From Macrotrachela quadricornifera (taxonomy: Eukaryota; Rotifera; Eurotatoria; Philodinida; Philodinidae), in assembly GCA_022393335.1 (NCBI GenBank), contig JAJEKB010019918.1, positions 290,165 to 354,164 on the forward strand: a stretch of DNA of 64,000 bases, read 5' to 3'. The notes under the pieces are model-generated. The model had not been told where the DNA came from and searched no databases. It saw only the letters and a list, made by a program, of their open reading frames with translations. The translations under genes and the position numbers were made by a program. This document shows positions 38,053 through 48,980 of this stretch, one piece after another (positions within the stretch are counted from its first letter, which is position 1; the number at the start of each line of letters is the position of its first letter).

Positions 38053-39362
38053 ACGGGTGCGCCATAAATAACCGACCTCTCAGTAGATTTAAGATTTCTC
38101 CACTATTATCTCTGTGATTAAAATATCTGTTTTTATCAAAAGATAGCGCTTGAAATTCTGCACAAGATGGTATATTTTATTCAACGAATATAGTTTCCTC
38201 CATTCTTTTGGATTAAACGTAATCGTACAGTAAAATCAAGCACAGAATGTAAAATTTTTTCTTTTTCAACTTTTTTGACAGAGCGTTTTATTTCGTCTAT
38301 TAATATTGCCTTTGTTGTTATGTTCTTCCAGTCCATAGATTCAGCTAATTCATTCCATAAACTGTAATCTAATGGACATAAATCAGGCGAATTTGGTGGC
38401 CAACGATCCTTCGAAATAAAATCATGAAAATGATCGGCACACCATTTTTGACTTGAGTGATGTGTATGAGGTTTGGCTCCGTCCTGTTGATAGGTCCAGT
38501 TGTTTCCTAGTATTTTGTTACCGGATTTTAAAGCAATGGGAAGAACATCGTTGATATATCTTTCTGCATCCATCGTCCCATCCTCTATAATCACCGGTAG
38601 CGTTAGACCTTCAGCACATACGCCCAACCACACCATCACCTTAACTGGAAATTTTATTTTTTGATGTATACCACCTTGTTTATCTGCCTCTTCCCTACTG
38701 ACAGCCCATATGCGATCATTCTGACGATTGTATACACCATCTAAATCAAATATTTTTCATCAGTAAAAAGCCATCTCTTGGTGTCTTCCTTGGTATAGTT
38801 ATTTAACACCCAATTGGCAAATTTAACCCGCTTCCTTTGAAGATCAGTCAATTTTGGTTGTTTGATTCTCTTGTATGGAAAACAACCAAGATCTTCACGT
38901 AATATTCGTCGTGCACTTGTTGCTGAAATATTCATGTCAGCAGCTAATCGTCTTGTTGACACCCGTTTCTTTCGAGCTAGACGATGTTTAACCTTCAAAA
39001 TATTGGCTTTTGTTCGAGCTGTACGTGGACGACCGGATGGATATGATAAATTGATAGATCCAGTGTTGTTGATCATTTGAATCCATGATTTAATTGTTGT
39101 TAATGAAACTACTCCACCTAAATCACAGCAAATTTTTGTTGGACCATCACCATTTTCATATTTATTTTTTACGGCTGCTTGCATGTCTTTACTTTTCATC
39201 TTTTCTGAAATGTATGTAAAGTGACTTTCAAGTCCAATCATACATATGTTTGTAGAGAATTTCAAGCGCCATCTTTTGATAAAAAAAGATATTTTAATCA
39301 TAAGGACAATAGAGGAGAAATCTTAAAAATACTGAGAGGTCGGTTATTTATGGCGCACCCGT
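38053..39362 (-). mobile_element. Tc1/mariner DD37D transposon, full length
   Basis: The 49-bp terminal inverted repeats at 38053-38101 and 39314-39362 differ at only two positions; they begin ACGGGTGCGCCATAAATAAC. TA dinucleotides flank both ends (38051-38052 and 39363-39364), the target duplication of this superfamily. The element is 1310 bases and encodes one transposase on the minus strand. It sits between copy B and the inverted family pseudogene. Confidence 0.92.
38181..39241 (-). pseudogene. mariner-type transposase with one frameshift
   Basis: The start is at 39241 (or the in-frame ATG at 39199, MKSKDMQAAV). Paired helix-turn-helix regions are visible: GDGPTKICCDLGGVV and RRLAADMNISATSARRIL, with the GRPR-like linker YPSGRPRTAR between them. 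The catalytic residues are in LFTDEK, YQQDGAKPHT and SPDLCPLDYSLW. Between the second and third Asp are 37 residues, giving DD37D (maT-like). One base is missing near 38754: the frame runs ...TDEKYLI-stop, while the next frame continues FDLDGVYNRQNDRIW to the end at 38181. Apart from this deletion the protein is complete, so decay is recent or the base was lost in sequencing. Confidence 0.85.
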
Positions 39363-39374
39363 TATATTATTAAT

Positions 39375-40440
39375 ATATGTGTCCATTCAGCCCAATGACT
39401 GTGTGTTTCTTTGAGACGATAAAATGTATGCCATTCTTGTGCTAATTCAATTTAATTGATCATGTGTTCATTTGACATAGCATAATAAATTTTAGTCGTA
39501 GTAAATAAAAAATGAGCATCGCGCTCAATTGATATAGTATCAGGTATCAAGATTTCTATGAAGAATTCGTGGCCGAATGGATCGACTTACAAATTATCTG
39601 TTTGATCTTGTTGAATCATTTCAGCAAACCTTTCTCTTAATTGTTGAGCGTTATGAGCTTGAATAGCTAATTGTTCTTTAATTGAATTAAATCAAATATG
39701 GCCATTTTATTTTTTATAGTTTTAGTCAGTTGGTTTTGTTCAGCTAATTGAAGTTGAAAATGATCGTTATGAATCTTTTAAACACGTTTCAATTTTTCTT
39801 TAGCAAGTACAGCCACTTTCATAGCATTTTCGAACATTGTATTCTCAATATGAATAGTTGGACCACTACAACTATCGAGCAAACAACCGACGGTTGTAGT
39901 GAATAAATCTAGTTTTAAACCTCCCGCTTGTATAATTTCCAATGATGTTGGCGCATAGCTTCAAAGTTCATTTTAGATTGACTGTATTGATTCTTTATAT
40001 TTTCAAGGTTTTCTTTGAAATGTTTCTGTTCAAGAGTCGAATTGTCTTTTTGTTTTTTCATGAGTTCATTGAAACGAAGAAGAGTTGGTTTAGTACAAGT
40101 TGATTTGAGCATAGCATTTGATGCCGGACGGAAGTTATTAATTTCATTTCTGTTTTGACATGCGTAGGAACTTATATAATGGTCAACTGAATTTGATCCT
40201 TAGCGGTATGAGTACTCAAAAGACCATTATACCTATCGGATTTGTCATCAGCAATTCCATGATAGATATACATTAATAAACTGAAAACATTATTTAAGCG
40301 AAGGTTGTTCAAATGCGTACGCACTTAGATTCATCTTTACTAATTGTAAATAGATAATTTAAATTCAATGCATTGCTACGACCAATACATGTAGCTTTTG
40401 TTATAGTGGTGGAATTGACTAGTGACAAACCAGCTGTGAT
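39375..40440 (-). pseudogene. Inverted, decayed member of the helical family (copy D)
   Basis: Read on the minus strand, broken frames follow the order of copy C. First comes TAGLSLVNS (compare AGPLSVNY). A coiled-coil stretch FNELMKKQKDNSTLEQKHF follows, then a hydrophobic piece LFTTTVGCLLDSC, then NAMKVAVLAKEKLKRV, then IKEQLAIQAHNAQQLRERF. Next is DPFGHEFFIEILIPDTISIE (compare DPADRELFVEIL), then KIYYAMSNEHMIN and IELAQEWHTFYRLKE (compare KTYYDISSTYMID and IELAQSRQNEY). There are several stops, shifts and an internal deletion between the last two pieces. It retains the helix-hydrophobic-helix order of copy C, so the core is ancestral to the family. Its orientation is opposite to A, B and C. 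Confidence 0.7.
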
Positions 40441-40589
40441 AAGTGATTCATACTCTCATTGATAAAATAAAACTTAGTCTTTCGCTGAAAGTTTGTTTTC
40501 TTCGCAGGTTGATGGTTTTCGTTGAAAAGGACATTCGACTGATATATCATGATGGGAATGAGATAGACGACAATATGATCGACGGGAAC

Positions 40590-40729
40590 AAGTGTATTGT
40601 TTGCACACATGTCGTTGTTCTTACAGTTTATTATATTACCGAGTCAAAATATAACTCGTTATAGACAAATTTTCTTTTTCTTAAGAACATCGTTGTTGTA
40701 AAAAAATATTCTGTGAACAACTCATCGAT
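40590..40729 (+). promoter_or_regulatory. Conserved 5' flank of copy C
   Basis: Matches the flank of copy B at 31560-31703, with the shared words listed there. Both flanks end in an ATCGAT site overlapping the predicted start ATG. Confidence 0.5.
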
Positions 40730-42831
40730 ATGATGATCACGTGTGAGTATTTTCTCGTAGAAATAAATATTTTTTGAGTAATAAACAAAGTACATCGATC
40801 CAAAGCTAATTAATGTTTAACACAATTCAATCAAGTGAAGGGAAAACTGTTGAAATTTTCACCTCTTGAATGTTAACTGAATTTTGCTTTATTCAAAATG
40901 AATTATATATTTTAATTGTAGTGTGTTCATGGATTTGCTGGATGATGATGATAGCAATGATAAATAATGTGCATACTTCATCATTGGTTGATACAGTCTT
41001 TCTGCCACTCGATAGTTCATCAAATCCGTTCAGTGATCCTTTTATTCAAAGGGTGATTAATATGGATCGTGGTAAGCTCTATGACATACCACAAATGGAC
41101 GACAATCAATTTCTATTAGAGTTAGTAAGCGGTAATGATACATTAGGTGGTGAGTAATAACACGAAAATCTATTTCTTAATTTTTAGAAATCAAAAGATT
41201 GATTTCTAAAATATGTTTTAGGTGCATTATCTCGTTCTGACAATGATGATATTTATGAATCAATTTTTGATGATAAACTTGATGATCAATTGACATTACA
41301 AGATAATATTGATGGTGAATGGGTACATTTGATGACTGCTGGACCACTCTCAGTTAACTATGTTGGTAATCTGCTCGTTCTTGCTAGTAAACGTGACTTT
41401 CCGTTGACTCCTCCGGTAAACTTCGTCTTTCAATATATCAAATATCCGAGTTCATTTAAAGCCACACTTGCTCAAGTGTCAGGTTCAATGTATTTAGCAT
41501 TACTTGGTGCACATACTGCTATGGATCGTATTCAGCTCAATGTTCAACAAATACCACGTCAGGTTAAAACAGCTCTTAAGTTAGTCATTGCCGGTTCTCC
41601 AACATTCATTCAAAGTATGCTTCCAAGTACTTTGAAAGAAATTGGTCGAATAGCTAATGAAAATGCTGCATATGCTCAGACAACGTTTGAAAAATTTTCT
41701 TCATTACAAGATCTCATTGCTGAAATTCTTGAAGCGAGTACAAATAGTCATTCATCACAAATAAACATTGTTAATCAAATTCAATCACAAATTGATAAAT
41801 CAAAAGCTGAACAACAACAGCTTCAAAATAACATAAATTCTATTGCAACACAATATGAAAATGCTCGACTAGAAATCGAGAAAGCTCGTAAAGAATATCA
41901 AGAGGCATATCATGCCATTCCAACTGCTCGTGGATGGTTCAAACGAGTATTTAGAAAAATAATTCAAGTTGTCGTTAATATAATTACGGCTCCTGCTCGT
42001 ATTCTTGGATGTATTTTAGGATTATGCTATACTAATCAAGCAGCTCTAAATGCAGCCGCTGCCGCAGCTGAAACAGCCAGACAGAATGCTATCGCCAAAG
42101 CAAATCATCTTCTACAAGTGTTGAAAGAAGCTGAAAATCGTCATGCTAATTTTGCCATACAACAAGCAGCTGAACAGCAGAAAATCGTGGCTATGATTAA
42201 TAAAATTGCTGCTCTTGATTTAGATAAAATGAGTGTACAAGAAATTGTTGACATTCTTATTGAATCTATCTTACAAATGAATCAAATCAAAGAACAATGG
42301 GGACGTTTGATTCAATTCTTTTCTAAATTGTCTGTACAAGCCGATAGCACACAACAGGTAAGCAAGAGAAAATTATCTATATCGATAATTGATTTGCTCT
42401 CTATTTATGATTTTTAGATTATTGTGCACGAATTTATCGGTGCTCTTAAAGAAGCTCAAGAACATAATTTATTACTTGATCCAGCTGATAGAGAATTATT
42501 CGTCGAAATTCTAAGCATAACCTGTCAAGAAATAGAACGTGGTGCTTATTTACTCTATGTTATGTCAAAAACCTATTATGATATTTCATCAACATATATG
42601 ATAGATAAAATTGCTGGTATGAATACTTTGCTTTTTCTTCAAACGGATACTGAACGATCATCTTATTTACGTTCACTCTCTTCGAATATTACTTCAACAT
42701 CAACACAAATTATAGAATTAGCTCAAAGCCGGCAAAATGAATATAGTAAACGTAACAGGGCTCGTCGTGAAGAGTATGAACGATTTTTAGCCAAAGTGAA
42801 TGAAGAAGAAATGCAAGTTATTGTTGGTTAA
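40730..42831 (+). CDS. Secreted helical family, copy C (alpha-pore-former-like core)
   Basis: Exons are 40730-40742 (13 nt), 40922-41149 (228), 41222-42357 (1136) and 42418-42831 (414), 596 aa. Introns have GTGAGT/GTAAGC donors and T-rich TAG acceptors. MMITLCSWICWMMMIAMI is the signal-like N-terminus. The rest is almost entirely helical. A conserved region at ~120-235 (YVGNLLVLASKRDFPLT) is followed by a long helix at ~258-313 (Gln/Glu/Lys-rich). A hydrophobic segment at ~322-350 includes IIQVVVNIITAPARILG. A second long Ala-rich helix spans ~352-415. Exon 4 is another helical bundle. Two long helices around a hydrophobic hairpin recall ClyA/Hbl/XaxA-type alpha-helical pore formers; this is architectural inference, not sequence identity. 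Copies A and B have lost or changed this core. Target and role are unknown; defence or digestion are possibilities. Confidence 0.78.
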
Positions 42832-43625
42832 ATTATTAACAATTTATATACTAGACCATATAGATTCGGTATAACTCAAATATCATTTTTCTAGTGTATA
42901 GATATGTTTGAATGAATAATGCTATTCTTCAAATAAAAACATATATCGATTGAAAAATAATAAAGAATCTATTATTTTAGAGTTTTTGTACGATTATATT
43001 CTATGGGAGAATGTCTTCATTGAGTTATATTTTGATGCATAATTGTCCATTATATCTTCTTATTTATCAATATCTATTTTCTATGACTTTTATATACATT
43101 CTAATCTAAATTTAATATCATATCCTATCAGATTGCATGTGTTACATATTTCAAATCTTTAATAATAGTTCTAGCTTTACCTTCCGGCGATGTTTCTTGC
43201 GTTTCTTCGAAAAGAATTAAATTATATCTTTAAAATAATAAGAAACGACGGTTTTTTTATTGTGCGATGATGTCTTGTCGTTTAGAAACTTTTCATAGTT
43301 GTCAGTAGAACAATAATTATACGCATAAAAACCATTAAAAAAAAGGAGGACATTGCAGATACAGATACTTATGATTTGTCCTTCTTTTAGTTTTTTTAAA
43401 TTAAGCTTGCAAAACTTTGATTTTTTTGACATAAATTTTCCTATTAATAAGTTTCTTTCTATCTTTGAGCCTTCAACATATCGGACTTCGGTCATTCTAT
43501 TAATTTATATCACTTTGTAAACATCGACTTTCACTGTTGTCTTTTTTATGTTTCACTAAATAGAAAAGAGTAACGAACACTTTGATTTTAAATTATCATA
43601 GGTTTTTATTTAATTAATTGGTCCA
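42832..43625. other. Intergenic region after copy C
   Basis: AT-rich. A 92-codon minus-strand frame at 43217-43495 has no recognised features. No repeat or RNA is visible. Confidence 0.4.
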
Positions 43626-43889
43626 TTAATAACGAACACAGAAAAAGGCAATACTTTCATCAATTGCTCTTAGCCCAGGAACATCCAATTGAGCTAATAT
43701 TTGGCGGATATCTTGGGCCTGTGATAGAACACATGTGACAAAATTTTCAACTCCTATCATGACGTATAATACAGATACGGACCAAATAAGAGTTAAAGAA
43801 TAGCTTATTTTCTCCGCAGAAATTCTCTGAAGATCTTCATTCAATATATCTAATTTTTTTTTTGTTTGAAAGAGCATCTCAAGATACAA
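43626..43889 (-). CDS. Hypothetical small protein or last exon
   Basis: An 87-codon frame, possibly extending upstream to about 43920, with a hydrophobic segment (SLTLIWSVSVLYVMIGVENF) flanked by helical, charged sequence (KKLDILNEDLQRISAEK and LSQAQDIRQILAQLDV). It reads like a real single-pass membrane protein end, but no upstream exon, start or family could be identified. It overlaps the plus-strand open frame at 43866-44477 by a few codons. Confidence 0.25.
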   Translation of the reverse strand: MYLEMLFQTKKKLDILNEDLQRISAEKISYSLTLIWSVSVLYVMIGVENFVTCVLSQAQDIRQILAQLDVPGLRAIDESIAFFCVRY

Positions 43890-44477
43890 GTCCCAACGGA
43901 GTCCTTTTTTAAACTCATACCTTTCAAGCCGAGAAAAGAGGTGGCATGTTCAACTACTCGAAAAGCTCTCAAAAAATGGTGCTCTAATTATAAAAATGCT
44001 TTTTATTATACTAATAACAAAGCTTCATTTGAAAAACGGACTCACATAAGCACTACAGTTTTTGATACTCTTTCAAACAAAAATAAAGGATTTGACTTGA
44101 TATCGGAATGTAGTGGAAAAAAGGAGAGGTGCGCAAACACGGACACAAATGTATCGCTAAAAAACATGACCATTCACAAGATGAATACAGATGTCCGTGT
44201 ATCATGCACTAGCAGCTACCCTCTTCCTCTCGTAGAACATCCAGACATACTAGCAATTCAACTTGGAAAGGACGTGCTCGTGCATGATGATTCGACACGA
44301 TTAAACATTTCGGTGCATCTCAATCATATTAACTGTGTGCTTAATCAAATCACTAGGTCATTATTACTAAAATCAACCTCAGTGTCACTTTTTTTCTTTA
44401 TAGAAAAAATTTTAATTGAACAAATAAATAAATCAATTTATTTCTCCAACTCATCACTACTAAAAAAAAAACCTTGA
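43866..44477 (+). other. Unassigned 203-codon open frame
   Basis: An unusually long stop-free stretch for this AT-rich region. The composition is mixed, with no signal peptide, domain or repeat. It begins with TTG and ends in a poly-Lys stretch. It could be an orphan gene, part of a decayed element, or chance. No neighbouring exons were found. Confidence 0.2.
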
Positions 44478-44501
44478 AATATACTTTATGAACTCAAACT
44501 T

Positions 44502-47194
44502 TTATATTTGTTTTCGAATGTTATCAAGTAAAGTATCAAGTTTATGGTTGTCATTTTCAAGCATATCAAGAAGATATTTACGTGCTTTCTGTACTAAACC
44601 ATACCACAGTGACGACAGTGAAACAAAACGTGTCTCGAACACAACGATAATAATAGCTGAGATAAGCATTTCAGTATTTTCTAGTTGTTGAAAGTCTGAT
44701 AATGATTTTCCAGTTAATTTCTCAATATCTTTCGTATTAACATCCCATAGACCATTAAATTTTTGTTTAGTGATTAGAGGACGAATAATATCTAAATTTC
44801 TTGGATCGTTATTACAAGCGGCCATCTCCGATTTTTTTGAAGACTGTTTCTCTAGAGTTTTTGCATATTGAATTTTGTATGACAAATCATAATCAAAGGT
44901 GTCCCGCATATGTGCCTGAAACATTTGATGTCTTATTTCATCGGCTGCTTTCTCATCTTCACAACGCTTGATAGACTCTAAAGCCTCTTCATAACGCGCT
45001 GTAATAGATGATTTCTCGTCGTCATAGCGCTTCAGAAGTTCCAGAGTTTCTTCATAACGTTGTATAACGTCCTTATAATCCCATTGGATCTCATCATAAC
45101 ACTTTAAAGCCTTTTCATACTTTTTTTGAGCCCGCTCTTTATGATATAAAGTATCTTTATAAAGCCGGTAAATCTTATGACCATCACATTCGTCCGGACG
45201 TCCAAACATGTCCTTGTTATCACATGGTTGATCGATTCTTCTGCAGTTGCGTCTCGAACTTTGTTGTTTAATACTATACATGTCAGAGATTCTCATCTGT
45301 AAATGCTTTAAATATTGGTTGTCAGCTGATATTTGAATAGGCACTTCATGTAAGATCATACCATCATTGTTTGCATTAACACGTCTTACAATTCCGACGA
45401 AAGCTGTGTATGGACTCAAAATATTATGTTTGAGTGAAATATCAATAATACCTTTTTTTTATGGTTATTTCTGTCATTTCAGCTTGATCATTCGATGCTA
45501 CTACCGATTGTTGATCAGATGTTTCAGGATAAATTTGCTCCGAATTTATCACATCTTTCTTCATTGATAAAGATAATTTTGAATGTTGCAATTCAAGAAT
45601 GTGTCTTTTAGCAGCTAGTCGAGCAATCGTTCCATTATTACTGATGCTCGGAATTTGGTTAATTGTAGCTTCACTTAATCGATGTTGTTCACTGTATAGT
45701 TCAACACTTACATTATGATCGAATGATAATGTTGCCGTATCATAAATGAGAGCATAGACAATGAGACGATCATTAATAAAGACAGGTGGTGCATTTGATG
45801 GTACAACACTAATAGATGTTTTGTCTAGATTCCATTTTATTTTAACATTAGTCATACAAGGCTGTAGTGCCTTTTGCAATTGTTCTCCGACGTATATATC
45901 AACATTCGTAGCAGATAGAATGAACACAGAACATCCATTGGTTGTACTAGCAAGACCTTTTATAAGCGAACGACTTGGAGAATGACCTAAACCAAATGAA
46001 AATATTCGAGTTGAATTAGACATTGAACGACACAAAGTAAGAACTTGATCGACATTTGAAATTTCACCATCAGTAAGAAGAAATATTTGACGCGCATAAC
46101 CTTGAACTGGTGGATGCTCTGAAAGCCATTCTAAAGGACGTAACTAAACGAAATGATTCATTCTAATTAATGTAGAACCTTACATGCCTAATAAACTGAC
46201 CAATTCTGTTCCACCTAAATCAGCTTTCATGTTGTTAATATATTGTCCTGCTTGCTGAGCATTATTTTCATTATAGACGACTGTGATATGATTGAATAAA
46301 CTTGAGACGAGTAAATCCAATTTTATTTTCATCTTTCATTGATCCACTGTAGTCAACAACAAAGATAAATTCATTAGTGGATTTAGTTTTGCTCATCGCA
46401 AGTTGACAATTTTGTTCAGTAGGAGTGAATGATGCCATTATAGCACCAGATTCAATAGCAACTATTGTATTCGATCGATTTTTGACTAATTCAATATTAA
46501 TGATAATGTCTCGATCTAAATGAACATTTTCTTGAGAAAATTCAATTATATAGAAATCATCGTGATTGAGTTGAACTTGAACTGGATGTGATACTGAACT
46601 AATACGTGATATTCCGACATTTTCCACGCGACAATGGAATTCAATTGTATATGGTGATAATTCAACATACTCACTTGTGGTTCCTGCGGGTGAACTGATA
46701 CCACCATTATTCGGATTGTAACGAGGCGCGATGGTTGTCGGAACGACAAATTGAATTTGAGTTCCATTTTGAACAAGATCTAATTCAGTTACGTATGAAA
46801 TTGTTATTGAACATTCTTTACCAGGCGGAAGAGCACCAACATTGATGATAAAATTGTCTTAAGATTGTTCATCCTGTTCAAGCATATAAGCACCATGATT
46901 TAGTCGAAGTGCATTATTATATTCTTGTTGAACTTTTTTCTTTTCTTTCAATTGAGCAATAATTTTACGATCATCAATACGAGCTGTAAATGCATATACA
47001 GCTGCTTGATTTTTAGTAGGAAAACAATAAATAGCTTCGATTGGTATCATTTTATCATCGTTTCGAAAAATTTGTGTGATTGTTACATCAGCAGCAAATG
47101 ATCGAATTATAGCTTCAACATTTATATGTGTGAGAGGTACGTAGAAATATCGTTCTTAAATCGATGTATTCCATTCTCGTCTCTTTTGAAGCAT
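44502..47194 (-). pseudogene. VIT-vWA protein (VWA5A-like), decayed
   Basis: From the ATG at 47194 the frame has a VIT domain (PLTHINVEAIIRSFAADVTI, AVYAFTARIDDRKIIAQLKE), then FVVDYSGSMKDENKIG, which is the D-x-S-G-S MIDAS loop of a vWA domain. After a probable intron at ~46184-46144 (GTAAGG...TTTAG) the vWA continues (RQIFLLTDGEIS, SFGLGHSPSRSLIKGLA). The C-terminal region has coiled-coil repeats of about 21 residues (RYEETLELLKRYDDEKSS / RYEEALESIKRCEDEKAA). It ends with a VWA5A-type tail (KFNGLWDVNTKDIEKLTG, ALVQKA-like YGLVQKARKYLLDML). Lesions are TAA at ~47157, TAA at 46861-46859 in the VIT domain, a deletion plus frame change just after the MIDAS loop, and a shift in an A8 run at ~45460. 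These proteins act as cytosolic or secreted scaffolds; this copy is dead. Confidence 0.85.
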
Positions 47195-47576
47195 GTTCAC
47201 AGGATTTTCTTTATTCTCTTCAACAGTAAATTACTTGTATCTGCAATGAAGAAGCAAGAAAATATTGAATTTAATTTACGAAATGCATTAAAATGAGTTG
47301 TTAACCCCGATTGAAAAAAAAGAACAGAATTTATAGTTTTTTTTGTGATGACTAATCTCATACAGCTTTTTAAGATGCGAAGAAAGAAATTATATTTTCA
47401 TCGGTTCGTGAAATTACGATTGTATGGGTATTTGTCCACAGAAAATAAACTTTGGCTTCTATTCATCATGACTTTTGCAGTCAAAAATTCCAAATAAGTT
47501 ATTTTCTCTCCTGTTTATATGAAGAAATTACGAGTGTCTTAGGAGAAAAATCAATGTTTGTTGTGGGGAATTTTTT
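47195..47576. other. Short intergenic spacer
   Basis: Between the VIT-vWA relic and the foldback element. A possible upstream exon of the relic could end near 47230 (a GTAAAT on the minus strand), but this is not supported further. Confidence 0.3.
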
Positions 47577-48477
47577 TGGGAGATGGTTAGTTGCTCGCAG
47601 GACAGTTGCGCGCGGACATTTGCTCGCTAGGACACTTGCTCGCTAGGACATTTGCTCACTAGGACACTTGCTCGTCTGGACACTTGCTCGAAAAGGACAG
47701 TTACTCGCAGGACAAGTGCTCGTCGGACACTTAATCGTAAAATTACTTCGCTATGCATATAAAAATAAGACATAAAGATAAGCTTTAAGAGCAACAACCA
47801 AAAATAAAAAATACGAGGGAACCAAAACAGTTCTACATAGAAAAACGTCGAATGTATTTTAAATAATTTCTGATGATTGTGTGTGTATTTTGAACTAGAT
47901 CTTTCGGTTGTTTCCTCAAGAATTTTTCTTTCGCTTTGACTATCGGCGATCGAACATCAGGGTGAGAGTAATGACAGGTGTCTAAGTATTCTCTTTACCC
48001 TTTTCTCAGCTACCCATTACCACTAGGTAGCTACACAAGAGGAGACAAAGAAAATTTTCCGTAGCTGACGGTGCTTTGCCATAACTCAAACTGTAAATTT
48101 CGGCGAAATAGCGTAAAGTATTTAAGCTTTTATTTAGAGTAAACTCATATCGAATGATCCCAAATCAGTACTTCTGTGACACACATATACAAGAGACTTC
48201 AAAAGCTAAAAACATTTTTTAGATAACTTTAAAAATCTTGAAGTTGATTGAAATACGGTGAAGTATGGCTGAAATACAGAAATTGTGCTTTTTTCTCCTT
48301 GCAACTATATGATTCACGATTAAGTGTCCGACGAGCACTTGTCCTGCGAGTAACTGTCCTTTTCGAGCAAGTGTCCAGACGAGCAAGTGTCCTAGTGAGC
48401 AAGTGTCCTAGCGAGCAAATGTCCGCGCGCAACTGTCCGATGAGCAAGTGTCCTGCGAGTAACTGACCTAAACCCAT
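47577..48477. mobile_element. Foldback element with iterated-unit inverted arms
   Basis: The left arm 47588-47737 and right arm 48317-48470 are inverted copies. Each is an array of 14-17 base units of the form GGACANTTGCTCGNNN, nine units on the left and ten on the right. Unit variants keep the same order in both arms near the inner end: GGACACTTGCTCGTCT, ...GAAAA, GGACAGTTACTCGCA, GGACAAGTGCTCGTC and GGACACTTAATCG. They differ by unit gain, loss or shuffling at the outer end. The ~580-base interior has no open frame. T/A-rich runs flank both sides. The structure is typical of foldback (FB-type) DNA transposons; iterated subterminal sites may bind a transposase supplied in trans. Confidence 0.8.
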
Positions 48478-48980
48478 TTTTTTACAGAGCCGAAGTTTTT
48501 TCTACACAGACATGAGTTAATCAATAATTGTGCAGCAAAAAATATACAATCCGAAAATTGCTGAAGTTTCACTGATGGGAAGGGAGATCTTTTCCGGTTA
48601 ATGTATATCTATTATATCGATACTAATTAAAAATAAAATATATGAGCATCACAAAAAGATAAGAGTAAATGATACAATATATACACGTTAGATTCATAGC
48701 CTCTACTGTAGAGTAGGAGCGGCGGAACGTTTTCAAATGAGGCAAGGCTCAGACAAAACTTAAATGTTATCTTAATCAAACTTTTTTTATTATTTTATTA
48801 TAGAATTGAGAACATTTTTAATAAACTCATTTGAACTATTTATTTATGCTGTGATTGTGAGAAATTGTGTACTGTTTTGCTACGTTTTCCGTCAAAGGAG
48901 TTCTCAATCTTTGTAGAAACATAAATTTTCAAAAATTATAAGAATTATTTTTTTCGCATTAGAGTATCTATCCAAAAAAA

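Noticed and set aside
44502..45985. Plus-strand frames opposite the VIT-vWA relic
   Set aside because: Shadows of the minus-strand coding sequence.
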